Of a stretch of DNA of 64,000 nucleotides, positions 7,800 to 15,291 are shown piece after piece. The position numbers were made by a program, and so were the translations under genes. Origin of the DNA: Sulfurimonas sp. HSL3-7 (GTDB lineage Bacteria; Campylobacterota; Campylobacteria; Campylobacterales; Sulfurimonadaceae); contig NZ_CP147919.1 in the NCBI RefSeq assembly GCF_039645985.1, forward strand, positions 248,001-312,000. Direction: 5' to 3'. Numbering within the stretch: the first letter of the stretch is position 1; every line of letters starts with the position of its first letter. Below the pieces are notes generated by a model. It worked only from the letters and a program-made list of their open reading frames with translations, was not told the DNA's origin and did no database searches.

Positions 7800-8929
7800 T
7801 GAAACCAGTTTGGATCTATCTTGAAAACGGTACTTTTTTGGAAGCGTCATCATTTGGTGCTGAGACAACGCTCGTTGGCGAGATCGTTTTCAACACATCA
7901 ATGAGCGGCTATCAGGAGATCATGTCTGACCCATCTTATGCAGGGCAGTTTGTCACCTTTACAGCGCCGGAGATAGGTAATGTCGGTGTCAACGATGAAG
8001 ATATGGAGTCGAAAGCAGCGCATGCGAAAGGGATGATTGTCCGTCAATATCAAGACCGTTATTCCAATTTCCGTGCAGAAGATTCTTTGGCAAATTTCCT
8101 GAAAAAGCACAATGTTATGGGTATCAGCGATATCGATACACGTTACCTGACCAAGATGCTTCGTTCTGAAGGCGCAATGATGATGGTCGCTTCGACTGAG
8201 ATCGACGACAAAGAGGAGCTGAAAAAAGTTCTTGAGACTTCTCCGCGTATCGAAGAGGTCAATTATATTAAAGAGGTCAGTACTAAAGAGGCGTATGTTC
8301 ACAAGAACGGTACGTACGATGCCATTGGATTCAAATATAATGAAGCGCCTGAGGTGCAAGCAAAAATCGTTGCAATTGATTTTGGCGTCAAACGCAATAT
8401 TTTAAATGAACTGACACAGGCGGGACTGGAAGTCGAAGTCGTGCCGAATACATTTGATGCCGATGAACTGATCACACGTGTTAAGAACAAAGAGATCGAC
8501 GGTGTCTTCTTGTCAAACGGACCGGGCGATCCCCTGGTATTGAAAGAAGAACAGGCCCAAATCAAAAAACTGATCGCAGCGAAAGTGCCGATGTTCGGTA
8601 TCTGTTTGGGACATCAACTGCTTTCGATCTCGCATGGCTATGATACCTACAAACTCAAATTCGGACACCATGGCGGCAATCATCCTGTTAAAAATATCAA
8701 ATCTGGCATGGTGGAGATTACAGCGCAGAACCACAACTACAATGTTCCTGAGAACATTACGGAGATTGCGGAAGTCACACATACCAATCTCTTTGACAGC
8801 ACGATCGAAGGGCTTCGTTACAACGATGCTCCGATCTTTTCGGTACAGCACCACCCCGAATCAAGCCCCGGACCGAAAGAGAGCCGCTATATCTTCGGCG
8901 AGTTTTTAAGCCTTTTAAAACAGGCGTAG
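7799..8929 (+). CDS. carA: Carbamoyl-phosphate synthase small (glutaminase) subunit
   Basis: 376 residues. It hydrolyses glutamine and passes ammonia to the CarB subunit (not in the window) for carbamoyl phosphate, the precursor of arginine and pyrimidines. The N-terminal CPSase domain (YLENGTFLEASSFGA; FNTSMSGYQEIMSDPSY) is followed by a class I glutamine amidotransferase domain with the nucleophile in GICLGHQLL (about residue 268) and the His/Glu pair in SVQHHPESSPGP. The start shares one base with the stop of the DUF507 gene. Confidence 0.97.
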   Translation: MKPVWIYLENGTFLEASSFGAETTLVGEIVFNTSMSGYQEIMSDPSYAGQFVTFTAPEIGNVGVNDEDMESKAAHAKGMIVRQYQDRYSNFRAEDSLANFLKKHNVMGISDIDTRYLTKMLRSEGAMMMVASTEIDDKEELKKVLETSPRIEEVNYIKEVSTKEAYVHKNGTYDAIGFKYNEAPEVQAKIVAIDFGVKRNILNELTQAGLEVEVVPNTFDADELITRVKNKEIDGVFLSNGPGDPLVLKEEQAQIKKLIAAKVPMFGICLGHQLLSISHGYDTYKLKFGHHGGNHPVKNIKSGMVEITAQNHNYNVPENITEIAEVTHTNLFDSTIEGLRYNDAPIFSVQHHPESSPGPKESRYIFGEFLSLLKQA

Positions 8930-8964
8930 ACTGTCAAGAAAGATTTTTCTTTCTGACGATATAA

Positions 8965-8996
8965 TTAACACTAATGTAACACTCCTGCGCTAAAAT
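8965..8996 (+). promoter_or_regulatory. Promoter with direct-repeat activator-like site, upstream of the KCG-tailed SafE-like gene
   Basis: TTAACACTAATGTAACA (8965-8981) differs at one base from the motif at 1273-1289 and again lies exactly 9 nt before a -10 box (TAAAAT, 8991-8996). Identical spacing in front of two paralogous genes argues for a shared regulator binding in the -35 position. Confidence 0.62.
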
Positions 8997-9037
8997 TTTT
9001 ATTCAAAGCGTAAGAAAGCACTCTTTTTAGGACCTCC

Positions 9038-9919
9038 ATGAACGGTATTGAGTTCACTGCCATAATCACATTTGCACTGCTCGGTTCGATCGGCCACTGC
9101 ATCGGTATGTGCGGTGGTTTCATTGTGACCTATACGACAGCCAAGATCAAACCGGAACAAGACAAGTTTACCCAATCGACCTATCATCTTTTTTACAATT
9201 TCGGACGTGTCGTAACCTACACAGTCCTGGGTGCTCTTTTTGGTTATTTCGGTTCGCTCTGGGACATTTCGCCTTTGGCAAGGGCCATTATGTTCGCTGT
9301 TGCCGGTGTTATGATGATCCTGATGGGATTCTCATTTGCCGGAAAGCTGAAGTTTCTGACATCGATCGAATACCCGATTACAAGACAACCCTGGTTTAAA
9401 AAGATATTTACCTCCCAGCTGACATCGGCTAAACCCAGCAGTTTCTTTACTCTGGGACTGTTGAACGGCCTGTTTCCATGCGGGCTTGTTTATACGATGC
9501 TTGTGACGGCAACGACCACGCAGTCGGCACTGTGGGGTGCGATCGTTATGGCGATATTCGGCATCTTTACGATCCCTGCGCTCTTCAGTTTCGCTTTTGC
9601 CGTCGGTCTATTCTCACAAACACGTTTTCGTTCGTTAATGATACAGTTCGCCGCGATCACTATTATCGTCTTCGGCGGATGGACGCTGATGAAAGCCTAT
9701 ATGCAGTTTGACTACTGGAACAACACCCCTCGCGAGCAGCAGCTCAAGGATGCGCAAGAGATGGGTAAGTGCGGTGCCGGCAAGTGCGGTGCCGGCAAGT
9801 GCGGCATGGGCAAATGCGGTGCAAAACCGGTAGAAAACAATGCGCCTGAATCGCTTAAGGATGACGTGATGAAATGTGGTGCCGGCAAGTGCGGCAGCGG
9901 TAAATGCGGCGGAAATTGA
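9038..9919 (+). CDS. SafE/TauE-like membrane protein with cysteine-rich KCG-repeat tail
   Basis: 293 residues. The first ~240 match the paralogue at 1333: GHCIGMCGGF in the first membrane segment, NGLFPCGLVYTM in the fourth, about six membrane segments in all. The last ~50 residues are different: four KCG units spaced by five residues, a linker AKPVENNAPESLKDD, then three more, ending KCGGN. All seven tail cysteines are in KCG, giving a soluble, probably metal-binding extension. The same unit makes up the secreted peptide at 48117. The gene lies directly upstream of the cbb3 oxidase cluster and under the motif promoter at 8965, so a role in copper supply or storage for the oxidase is a reasonable inference. 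The tail is encoded by 15-nt near-repeats, prone to length change. Confidence 0.82.
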   Translation: MNGIEFTAIITFALLGSIGHCIGMCGGFIVTYTTAKIKPEQDKFTQSTYHLFYNFGRVVTYTVLGALFGYFGSLWDISPLARAIMFAVAGVMMILMGFSFAGKLKFLTSIEYPITRQPWFKKIFTSQLTSAKPSSFFTLGLLNGLFPCGLVYTMLVTATTTQSALWGAIVMAIFGIFTIPALFSFAFAVGLFSQTRFRSLMIQFAAITIIVFGGWTLMKAYMQFDYWNNTPREQQLKDAQEMGKCGAGKCGAGKCGMGKCGAKPVENNAPESLKDDVMKCGAGKCGSGKCGGN

Positions 9920-10025
9920 GTAAAAACTGCTGATCAAAAAGTGTCTACTTTGAGGTGAATAGCTGCTAAAAAGCCATATTTTAAGCCATTTCTGTGAGAT
10001 GGTGTTTCTTTTTTTCCCATTACAC

Positions 10026-10054
10026 TTAATTACTACTTAAATATATTATATAAA
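10026..10054 (+). promoter_or_regulatory. Possible promoter of the cbb3 oxidase cluster
   Basis: TTAATT (10026-10031), 17 nt and TATAAA (10049-10054) form a weak sigma-70-type promoter in the 260-nt AT-rich gap before ccoN. Downstream, ATAATCGTTATTAT (10102-10115) is a near-palindrome reminiscent of Fur/PerR-type boxes. The boxes are below consensus, so this is tentative. Confidence 0.35.
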
Positions 10055-10128
10055 TCGAATAACATTGCCATAAGCCCATCCTTTAAGAATTATCAAACAA
10101 AATAATCGTTATTATCATAGCGTCTAAA

Positions 10129-10149
10129 AACCCTTTTTCTTAAAGGGTT
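10129..10149 (+). promoter_or_regulatory. Hairpin in the ccoN leader
   Basis: AACCCTTT (10129-10136) and AAAGGGTT (10142-10149) pair perfectly around a 5-nt loop, about 30 nt before the ccoN start. No T-run follows, so it is not a simple terminator; it may affect leader stability or be an operator. Confidence 0.4.
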
Positions 10150-10180
10150 CTTACGCTTTGAATTTTTTAGGAGGCTGTAA

Positions 10181-11662
10181 ATGGAGAATCGTCCTTTAGA
10201 GTATGATTACACTGTTGCGAAGATGTTTATGCTTACGACTGTGTTGCTCGGAATTGTCGGTATGCTTATCGGTGTTATTCTGGCATGGGAACTTGCCTTT
10301 CCAAGTGTTAACACACTGTTGGGCAGTGGAGTAGCGGAGTATACAAACTTCTCTCGTCTGCGTCCGTTGCATACGGATGCAGTAATTTTTGGTTTTACCG
10401 TGAGCGGGATTTTCGCTACATGGTATTATGTGGGACAACGTGTTCTGAAAGTGTCAATGGCGGAATCGTCGTTCTTGATGTTCATGGCTAAACTTCAGTT
10501 TTGGATCTACCTGTTGACAGTTGTTGCTGTTGTCGTATCTCTTTTGCTGGGCATTACTACGTCGAAAGAGTATGCCGAGTTTGAATGGCCGATCGATATC
10601 GCGATTGTTGTCGTATGGGTACTATGGGGTATTAATATGTTCGGTTTGATCGGTATCCGCCGTGAAAAATCGCTCTATATCTCTATCTGGTACTACATTG
10701 CTACATTCCTAGGTGTTGCTATGCTTTACCTGTTTAACAACATGGAAGTTCCAACAATGTTCTTATCTGGTGGTCTTGGCGCATGGTGGCACTCTGTATC
10801 TATGTATGCAGGTACGAATGACGCACTTGTTCAATGGTGGTATGGTCACAATGCGGTTGCGTTCGGTTTCACCGTGCCAATCGTTGCAATGATCTACTAC
10901 TTTCTGCCAAAAGAGTCTGGTCAGGCTGTATTCTCATACAAGCTTTCTCTCCTCTCTTTCTGGGGTCTGATGTTTGTTTACCTTTGGGCCGGTGGTCACC
11001 ACCTTCTTTTCTCAACGGTACCGGACTGGATGCAGACAATGGGTTCAGTATTCTCTGTAGTATTGATCCTTCCGTCTTGGGGTTCTGCGATCAACATGCT
11101 TCTTACAATGAAGGGTGAGTGGCAACAAGTTGCGTCATCTCCATTGATCAAGTTCATGGTATTGGCATCGACATTCTATATGTTCTCTACGCTTGAAGGT
11201 CCTATCCAGGCGATCAAATCGGTAAATGCTATCGCACACTTTACAGACTGGATCGTTGGTCACGTACATGATGGTGTTCTTGGTTGGGTTGCATTCATGA
11301 TTATGGCGGCACTTTTCCACATGGCTCCACGTGTATTTAAACGTGAGATCTACTCTAAGTCATTAATGAATACACAATTCTGGATTCAGACGCTTGGTGT
11401 TGTTCTTTACTTTACTTCTATGTGGATTGCGGGTATTACCCAAGGTATGATGTGGCGTGCGCACGATGAGTTCGGTAACCTTGCTTACTCATTCATCGAT
11501 ACAGTAAACGTACTTCACCCATACTACACAATCCGTGCAGTTGGTGGTACACTTTACCTAATCGGTATGTTCTTGTTTGCATGGAACATGTATAAAACTA
11601 TGACTGCTGGTCGTCGTGTTGAAGAAAATGAACTTCAAAACGCTTCACCTATGGCAGCGTAA
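10181..11662 (+). CDS. ccoN: cbb3-type cytochrome c oxidase subunit I
   Basis: 493 residues, about 12 membrane segments. It is the catalytic haem-copper subunit that reduces oxygen at high affinity and pumps protons. Visible hallmarks are the N-terminal segment with RLRPLHTDAVIFGF (low-spin haem ligand histidine), YGHNAVAFGFTVPIV (Cu-B histidine), WAGGHHLLFSTVPDWMQ (the other two Cu-B histidines) and VGHVHDGVLGWVAF (haem ligands). Length is typical for Campylobacterota, where related enzymes are near 490 residues. It is first of a tight group ccoN-ccoO-ccoQ-ccoP with gaps of 9-14 nt. The ribosome site AGGAGG is upstream of the ATG. Confidence 0.98.
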   Translation: MENRPLEYDYTVAKMFMLTTVLLGIVGMLIGVILAWELAFPSVNTLLGSGVAEYTNFSRLRPLHTDAVIFGFTVSGIFATWYYVGQRVLKVSMAESSFLMFMAKLQFWIYLLTVVAVVVSLLLGITTSKEYAEFEWPIDIAIVVVWVLWGINMFGLIGIRREKSLYISIWYYIATFLGVAMLYLFNNMEVPTMFLSGGLGAWWHSVSMYAGTNDALVQWWYGHNAVAFGFTVPIVAMIYYFLPKESGQAVFSYKLSLLSFWGLMFVYLWAGGHHLLFSTVPDWMQTMGSVFSVVLILPSWGSAINMLLTMKGEWQQVASSPLIKFMVLASTFYMFSTLEGPIQAIKSVNAIAHFTDWIVGHVHDGVLGWVAFMIMAALFHMAPRVFKREIYSKSLMNTQFWIQTLGVVLYFTSMWIAGITQGMMWRAHDEFGNLAYSFIDTVNVLHPYYTIRAVGGTLYLIGMFLFAWNMYKTMTAGRRVEENELQNASPMAA

Positions 11663-11676
11663 GGAAAGGGGATAAT

Positions 11677-12369
11677 ATGTTTCATTGGTTAGAAAAACAC
11701 CCGTTCTTTTTCTCGGTTGGTGTATTTGTAGTTATCGCGTTTGCCGGTCTCATTGAGATCGTGCCAAACTTTGCGCAGGCATCACGTCCTGTCATCGGTA
11801 CCAAACCGTATACAACACTTGAGTTGGCTGGTCGTCATGTTTACATTAAAAACTCATGTAATGCATGTCACTCACAGCTTATCCGTCCGTTTAAAGCAGA
11901 GACAGACCGTTACGGTGATTACTCTCTAAGCGGTGAGTACGCTTATGATCGTCCATTCCTATGGGGTTCAAAACGTACCGGTCCGGATCTTATGCGTGTT
12001 GGTAACTACCGTACAACGGACTGGCATGAAAATCACATGAAAGATCCTGCAGCGGTTGTTCCAGGAACTGTCATGCCGGCGTACCCTTGGATGTTTACAA
12101 ACGAATCAGATATCGAGACAGCATATGCTGAACAACTGACTGTTAAAAATGTCTTCTCTGTTCCTTATAACAAAGAACTACCGATGAAAGACGGCTCTAG
12201 CGCAGTAGTTAAGCTTGCAGAGACTCTTGAAGGTGCGCAAGCGTCTGCTCTTGAAGAGGCGAAACTGATCGCTGCAGACATGAAAGACAAAAGTGTTCAA
12301 GATGCAGTTGCTGCCGGTAAGATCCCAGAGATCGTAGCACTGATCGCTTATTTGAACAGCTTGAAGTAA
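11677..12369 (+). CDS. ccoO: cbb3-type cytochrome c oxidase monohaem subunit
   Basis: 230 residues: an N-terminal membrane anchor (about 10-30) and a periplasmic cytochrome domain with one CxxCH, CNACH at residues 61-65. MPAYPWMF holds the likely axial methionine. It passes electrons from CcoP to the CcoN core. The segment GRHVYIKNSCNACHSQLIRP is characteristic of FixO/CcoO. The acidic, helical C-terminal part between the haem domain and the end is ordinary for this group. Confidence 0.97.
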   Translation: MFHWLEKHPFFFSVGVFVVIAFAGLIEIVPNFAQASRPVIGTKPYTTLELAGRHVYIKNSCNACHSQLIRPFKAETDRYGDYSLSGEYAYDRPFLWGSKRTGPDLMRVGNYRTTDWHENHMKDPAAVVPGTVMPAYPWMFTNESDIETAYAEQLTVKNVFSVPYNKELPMKDGSSAVVKLAETLEGAQASALEEAKLIAADMKDKSVQDAVAAGKIPEIVALIAYLNSLK

Positions 12370-12382
12370 GGAGGGTCATTCA

Positions 12383-12583
12383 GTGGATATTGAAACTTTA
12401 CAGGCGTACGGTTATTTCTTCTTTACCGTTTTTTTGGTAGTAGTGCTTTATGCGTATATCTACCATCTCTATACGGCTAAGAAAAAGCATGGCCGTGATT
12501 ATGAAGAGTTAAGCAATATGGCACTGCGTGATGATATTACCGATGAACCGGTAAACAAAGTCTCGGATGAGACAGAAAAGTAG
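12383..12583 (+). CDS. ccoQ: cbb3-type oxidase small subunit (CcoQ/FixQ-like)
   Basis: 66 residues with one N-terminal membrane helix (about 9-28: GYFFFTVFLVVVLYAYIYHLY) followed by a charged cytoplasmic tail. Size, topology and position between ccoO and ccoP identify it as CcoQ, which stabilises the oxidase complex. It begins with GTG at 12383, preceded by a strong ribosome site AAGGAGGG (12368-12375). Confidence 0.88.
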   Translation: MDIETLQAYGYFFFTVFLVVVLYAYIYHLYTAKKKHGRDYEELSNMALRDDITDEPVNKVSDETEK

Positions 12584-12592
12584 GAGTCAAAT

Positions 12593-13507
12593 ATGAATAA
12601 GTTAACCTTAGCGGGTATTATTACTGTCATTCTGATGCTCGGTGCAACTTATCTTGCAATCGATCCGAAACACGGACTTGGCGGCGATATAGTTAACATG
12701 CTTGCGGTTGCGGGTGCGGTTGCGCTTGTAATCATTACAGTATTTGTTGTAATCAAGTATGTTCGTCAAATGCAGACAGATACTGCTTCTGGTAAATTGG
12801 CAGATGAGAACTGGGACGGAATCGGCGAGTACAAAAATGAACTGCCGGCTGGTTGGGCATTTCTGTTTCTAGGCACGATTGTTTGGGCAATGTGGTACTT
12901 TATCGCAGGATATCCTGTAAATGCCTACTCTCAGATCGGTGAGTACAATGAAGACGTTGCCGTTCTGAATGCAAAGTTTGAAGCAGAACATGCTAACTTG
13001 GATGCTGAGACCTTGGTAGAGATGGGTGAATCTGTATTTTTGGTACAGTGTGCTCCATGTCACGGTCTTAAAGCAGACGGTATCGATGGCAAAGCAGCTG
13101 ACCTGAACAAACGTATCTCGAAAGAGAGTGTACTTCATGTTATAATGAATGGTGCAAACAACCTGAAAACTGATTTCCCTGGCGGTATGCCGATGGGTCT
13201 TAACTACTCGTTTGCCAGCGAAGCTGAGTTGAACAAGCTGGTTGATTACGTGGTTGCAGGTCTGCCGGAGAGCGATACTGAAGGTGCGGCACTTTTCCAA
13301 CAGGGTACATGTAACTCTTGTCATGGTGAAAGAGGCGAAGGTATGGCTTTTGCAGGACCGAAAATCAACGGTTTCGACGTACCGACAGTTTCATCTGTTC
13401 TTAAAGACGGTAAAAAAGGTGTTATCGGTGCAATGCCGGCATTTACCAACTTGACAGATGTTCAAACTCAAGCAGTTAGTGCTTACGTTACTAGCTTAAG
13501 CAAATAA
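12593..13507 (+). CDS. ccoP: cbb3-type cytochrome c oxidase dihaem subunit
   Basis: 304 residues. Two N-terminal membrane segments (about 4-22 and 35-55, with another hydrophobic stretch at 87-106) anchor two cytochrome c domains: CAPCH at residues 153-157 and CNSCH at 240-244. It receives electrons from periplasmic cytochromes. GGMPMGLNY and GAMPAFTNL carry the likely axial methionines. The DUF4006 gene follows after 10 nt. Confidence 0.97.
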   Translation: MNKLTLAGIITVILMLGATYLAIDPKHGLGGDIVNMLAVAGAVALVIITVFVVIKYVRQMQTDTASGKLADENWDGIGEYKNELPAGWAFLFLGTIVWAMWYFIAGYPVNAYSQIGEYNEDVAVLNAKFEAEHANLDAETLVEMGESVFLVQCAPCHGLKADGIDGKAADLNKRISKESVLHVIMNGANNLKTDFPGGMPMGLNYSFASEAELNKLVDYVVAGLPESDTEGAALFQQGTCNSCHGERGEGMAFAGPKINGFDVPTVSSVLKDGKKGVIGAMPAFTNLTDVQTQAVSAYVTSLSK

Positions 13508-13517
13508 GGGGTCCATT

Positions 13518-13733
13518 ATGAATGAAAACAGAGGTGTATTCGTTTTAGATGGTATTACAGGGATGCTTATCGCAACAGTGCTGTTGCTGAGTATTCTTGC
13601 CGGTTTAACTGTGGCTGCTATCGGTGCACAGAACAGAAACGCCAACAACTTCTATGATATTGAAGATGCGAAGTCGATCAAAATGATCGATACGACATCA
13701 GCATCTCATATGGTTGACGTTAAAGTTAAATAA
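13518..13733 (+). CDS. DUF4006 small membrane protein of the cbb3 cluster
   Basis: 71 residues: start MNENRGVFVLDGITGML, one strongly hydrophobic helix (about 13-36), then a polar tail. This is the DUF4006 family, which in Campylobacterota regularly follows ccoP. Size, one-helix topology and place suggest a subunit or assembly factor of the oxidase, similar in role to CcoS or CcoM; no direct function is known. Confidence 0.85.
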   Translation: MNENRGVFVLDGITGMLIATVLLLSILAGLTVAAIGAQNRNANNFYDIEDAKSIKMIDTTSASHMVDVKVK

Positions 13734-13740
13734 GGAGTTT

Positions 13741-13845
13741 ATGATGATTCAATACATGGACAAAATTCTTACAATTGGTTTGATCATCGCGGCAGCATAC
13801 ACACTGTATGCCGTTGTGACTCCAAATCACCTGTTTATCGGCTAG
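13741..13845 (+). CDS. 34-residue single-helix membrane peptide of the cbb3 cluster
   Basis: A 34-codon frame directly after the DUF4006 gene, with a good ribosome site (AAGGAG, 13732-13737) 3 nt before ATG. The product is one hydrophobic helix (ILTIGLIIAAAYTLYAVV) with short polar ends. The 7-nt gap on one side and tight packing with the next gene on the other support a real gene. It may be an extra small subunit of the oxidase. Confidence 0.65.
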   Translation: MMIQYMDKILTIGLIIAAAYTLYAVVTPNHLFIG

Positions 13846-13855
13846 GGTTACTTAG

Positions 13856-14572
13856 TTGTGTAAATCACGAGGGCTAGCGGCCCTCATTCTCACTCTTCTT
13901 CTTTCCAATACCCTTTTTGCAGAGTATCTATACAAAGACGATGTTGTTCAAAGAGACAGTTTTACAGAAGAGATCGACAAGATCGGTAGTGAACTGTATG
14001 AAAAGACAGGTGTTTCCCTTTATCTTGTTATGGTTCGAGACCTGGATGAAAACCAGAGTATTGCCGGTTATGAGTTGGCACTTGCAAAAGAGTTGCCGCA
14101 GCCGGCTGTGATATTAAGCTTTGTGGAGCTTAAAAAGCAGGTGCAGATATTGGCCAGTCCCACATCACTTTACAATGATTTTGACAAAGAGAAGGTGCTA
14201 AGCCCCAATGCAACCTTTATCGGTGCCGTCGTCTCTTCCATTATGTTTGCCCGTAGTTTTGATGACATCAAAGAGTTTATGAGCAACTACGGTGGTGTTA
14301 TCCTTCCTGTCTTGGCAGAGAGGGCAAAGGGGGACGACATTGTCAATAAGTATGCCGTTGCGATGTTTAACGGCTATTCCGAGATCGCGGAGCAGATAGC
14401 AGGCTCGTACGGCGTTGAACTTGAGAGTGCAGCAGGTAATGAAAATAAAATGGCTATTGATGTCATTCGTTTAATCTTTTATGGTGTACTTCTACTCTTT
14501 GTATTAAAATACATTAGAGGAAAGTTCTTTAGTTCTCGTTCTAAAGTAGATGAAGAAAACAGTGAAAAATAG
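13856..14572 (+). CDS. Membrane protein with TPM-like periplasmic domain in the cbb3 cluster
   Basis: 238 residues. It starts with TTG at 13856, the first sense codon after an in-frame TAG, with AGGG 7 nt before. A signal peptide (about 7-22, ending LFAEY) leads a periplasmic domain of about 170 residues and one membrane helix near 200-220 (VIRLIFYGVLLLFVLKYI), then a basic tail. The layout signal, alpha/beta domain starting with IDKIGSELYEKTGVSLYLVMV, then C-terminal helix resembles TPM/YgcG-type proteins linked to respiratory complex assembly or repair. The family call is by pattern only. It lies between the small oxidase genes and fixH. Confidence 0.6.
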   Translation: MCKSRGLAALILTLLLSNTLFAEYLYKDDVVQRDSFTEEIDKIGSELYEKTGVSLYLVMVRDLDENQSIAGYELALAKELPQPAVILSFVELKKQVQILASPTSLYNDFDKEKVLSPNATFIGAVVSSIMFARSFDDIKEFMSNYGGVILPVLAERAKGDDIVNKYAVAMFNGYSEIAEQIAGSYGVELESAAGNENKMAIDVIRLIFYGVLLLFVLKYIRGKFFSSRSKVDEENSEK

Positions 14573-14592
14573 TCTGATACAAGTAGGAAAAT

Positions 14593-15102
14593 ATGAGTAA
14601 GAAGTCACAAGGTAAGGTCTGGCCTTACGCGATCGTTTTATCGATCTTGGGGATTGTCGCTGCTTCAGTGATGACTGTCGTCGTAGCCGTGCAGCACCCT
14701 GTAGAGATGAGTGATATGGATATGCAGAACTATCACCATTATGATGCCAACGCCAATGATATCATTGCCGCTCAAATCGCTTTTGACAAAAAATATTCTA
14801 TCGTTTATGCCAGTCAAGAGCTTAACCAGGATAATGCGGTCGTCATTTACAAGGTCACTGACAAAGAGGGTATGAGTGTAAACGATGCGAAAATAAATAT
14901 TGTCCTGACAAGACCGGACAACCGCAACAGCGATATCGTTATGGATACACCGGCAATTGAGAACGGTCTTTATGTTTTCAACGCCGGAAAGCTTCCATTG
15001 ACGGGACGCTGGAATATCATGGCTCACATCGTTGTAAACGGGTATGAACGCTATTACAGTCTAAAAGCAGACACGCGTTATCCTAACGTGTTTGAGTACT
15101 GA
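14593..15102 (+). CDS. FixH/CcoH family oxidase assembly protein
   Basis: 169 residues with an N-terminal membrane anchor (about 9-30) and a periplasmic beta-rich domain. VWPYAIVLSILGIV, the acidic DMDMQNYHHYD stretch and the sequence GLYVFNAGKLPLTGRWNI fit FixH/CcoH, needed for maturation or stability of cbb3 oxidase. Histidine and methionine residues just after the anchor could bind copper, which is inference. The last gene of the oxidase group; its stop codon lies at the edge of a structured element. Confidence 0.85.
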   Translation: MSKKSQGKVWPYAIVLSILGIVAASVMTVVVAVQHPVEMSDMDMQNYHHYDANANDIIAAQIAFDKKYSIVYASQELNQDNAVVIYKVTDKEGMSVNDAKINIVLTRPDNRNSDIVMDTPAIENGLYVFNAGKLPLTGRWNIMAHIVVNGYERYYSLKADTRYPNVFEY

Positions 15103-15185
15103 CCCGGGTTCACGCGACTTTCTTTCGCTTTGGACTGTCATCAATGTAAACATTATGGCAGTCTAAAAGACGACTCATCCGGGTC
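15101..15185 (+). repeat. Nested inverted repeat after fixH
   Basis: GACCCGG (15101-15107) pairs with CCGGGTC (15179-15185), enclosing a second hairpin GACTGTCAT (15133-15141) with ATGGCAGTC (15155-15163), whose one exception is a G-T wobble. It begins in the stop codon of the fixH-like gene. No T-run follows the outer arm, so a classic terminator is unlikely. Confidence 0.5.
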
Positions 15186-15291
15186 TAACGCTTTTCATTC
15201 CTTTTACACTCCCCATACACTCTTCTGTCAAGAAAACAGACCTATTTCTATAAATTGACTATAATTCTTTATAAGAAAACCAAGGTAATAA

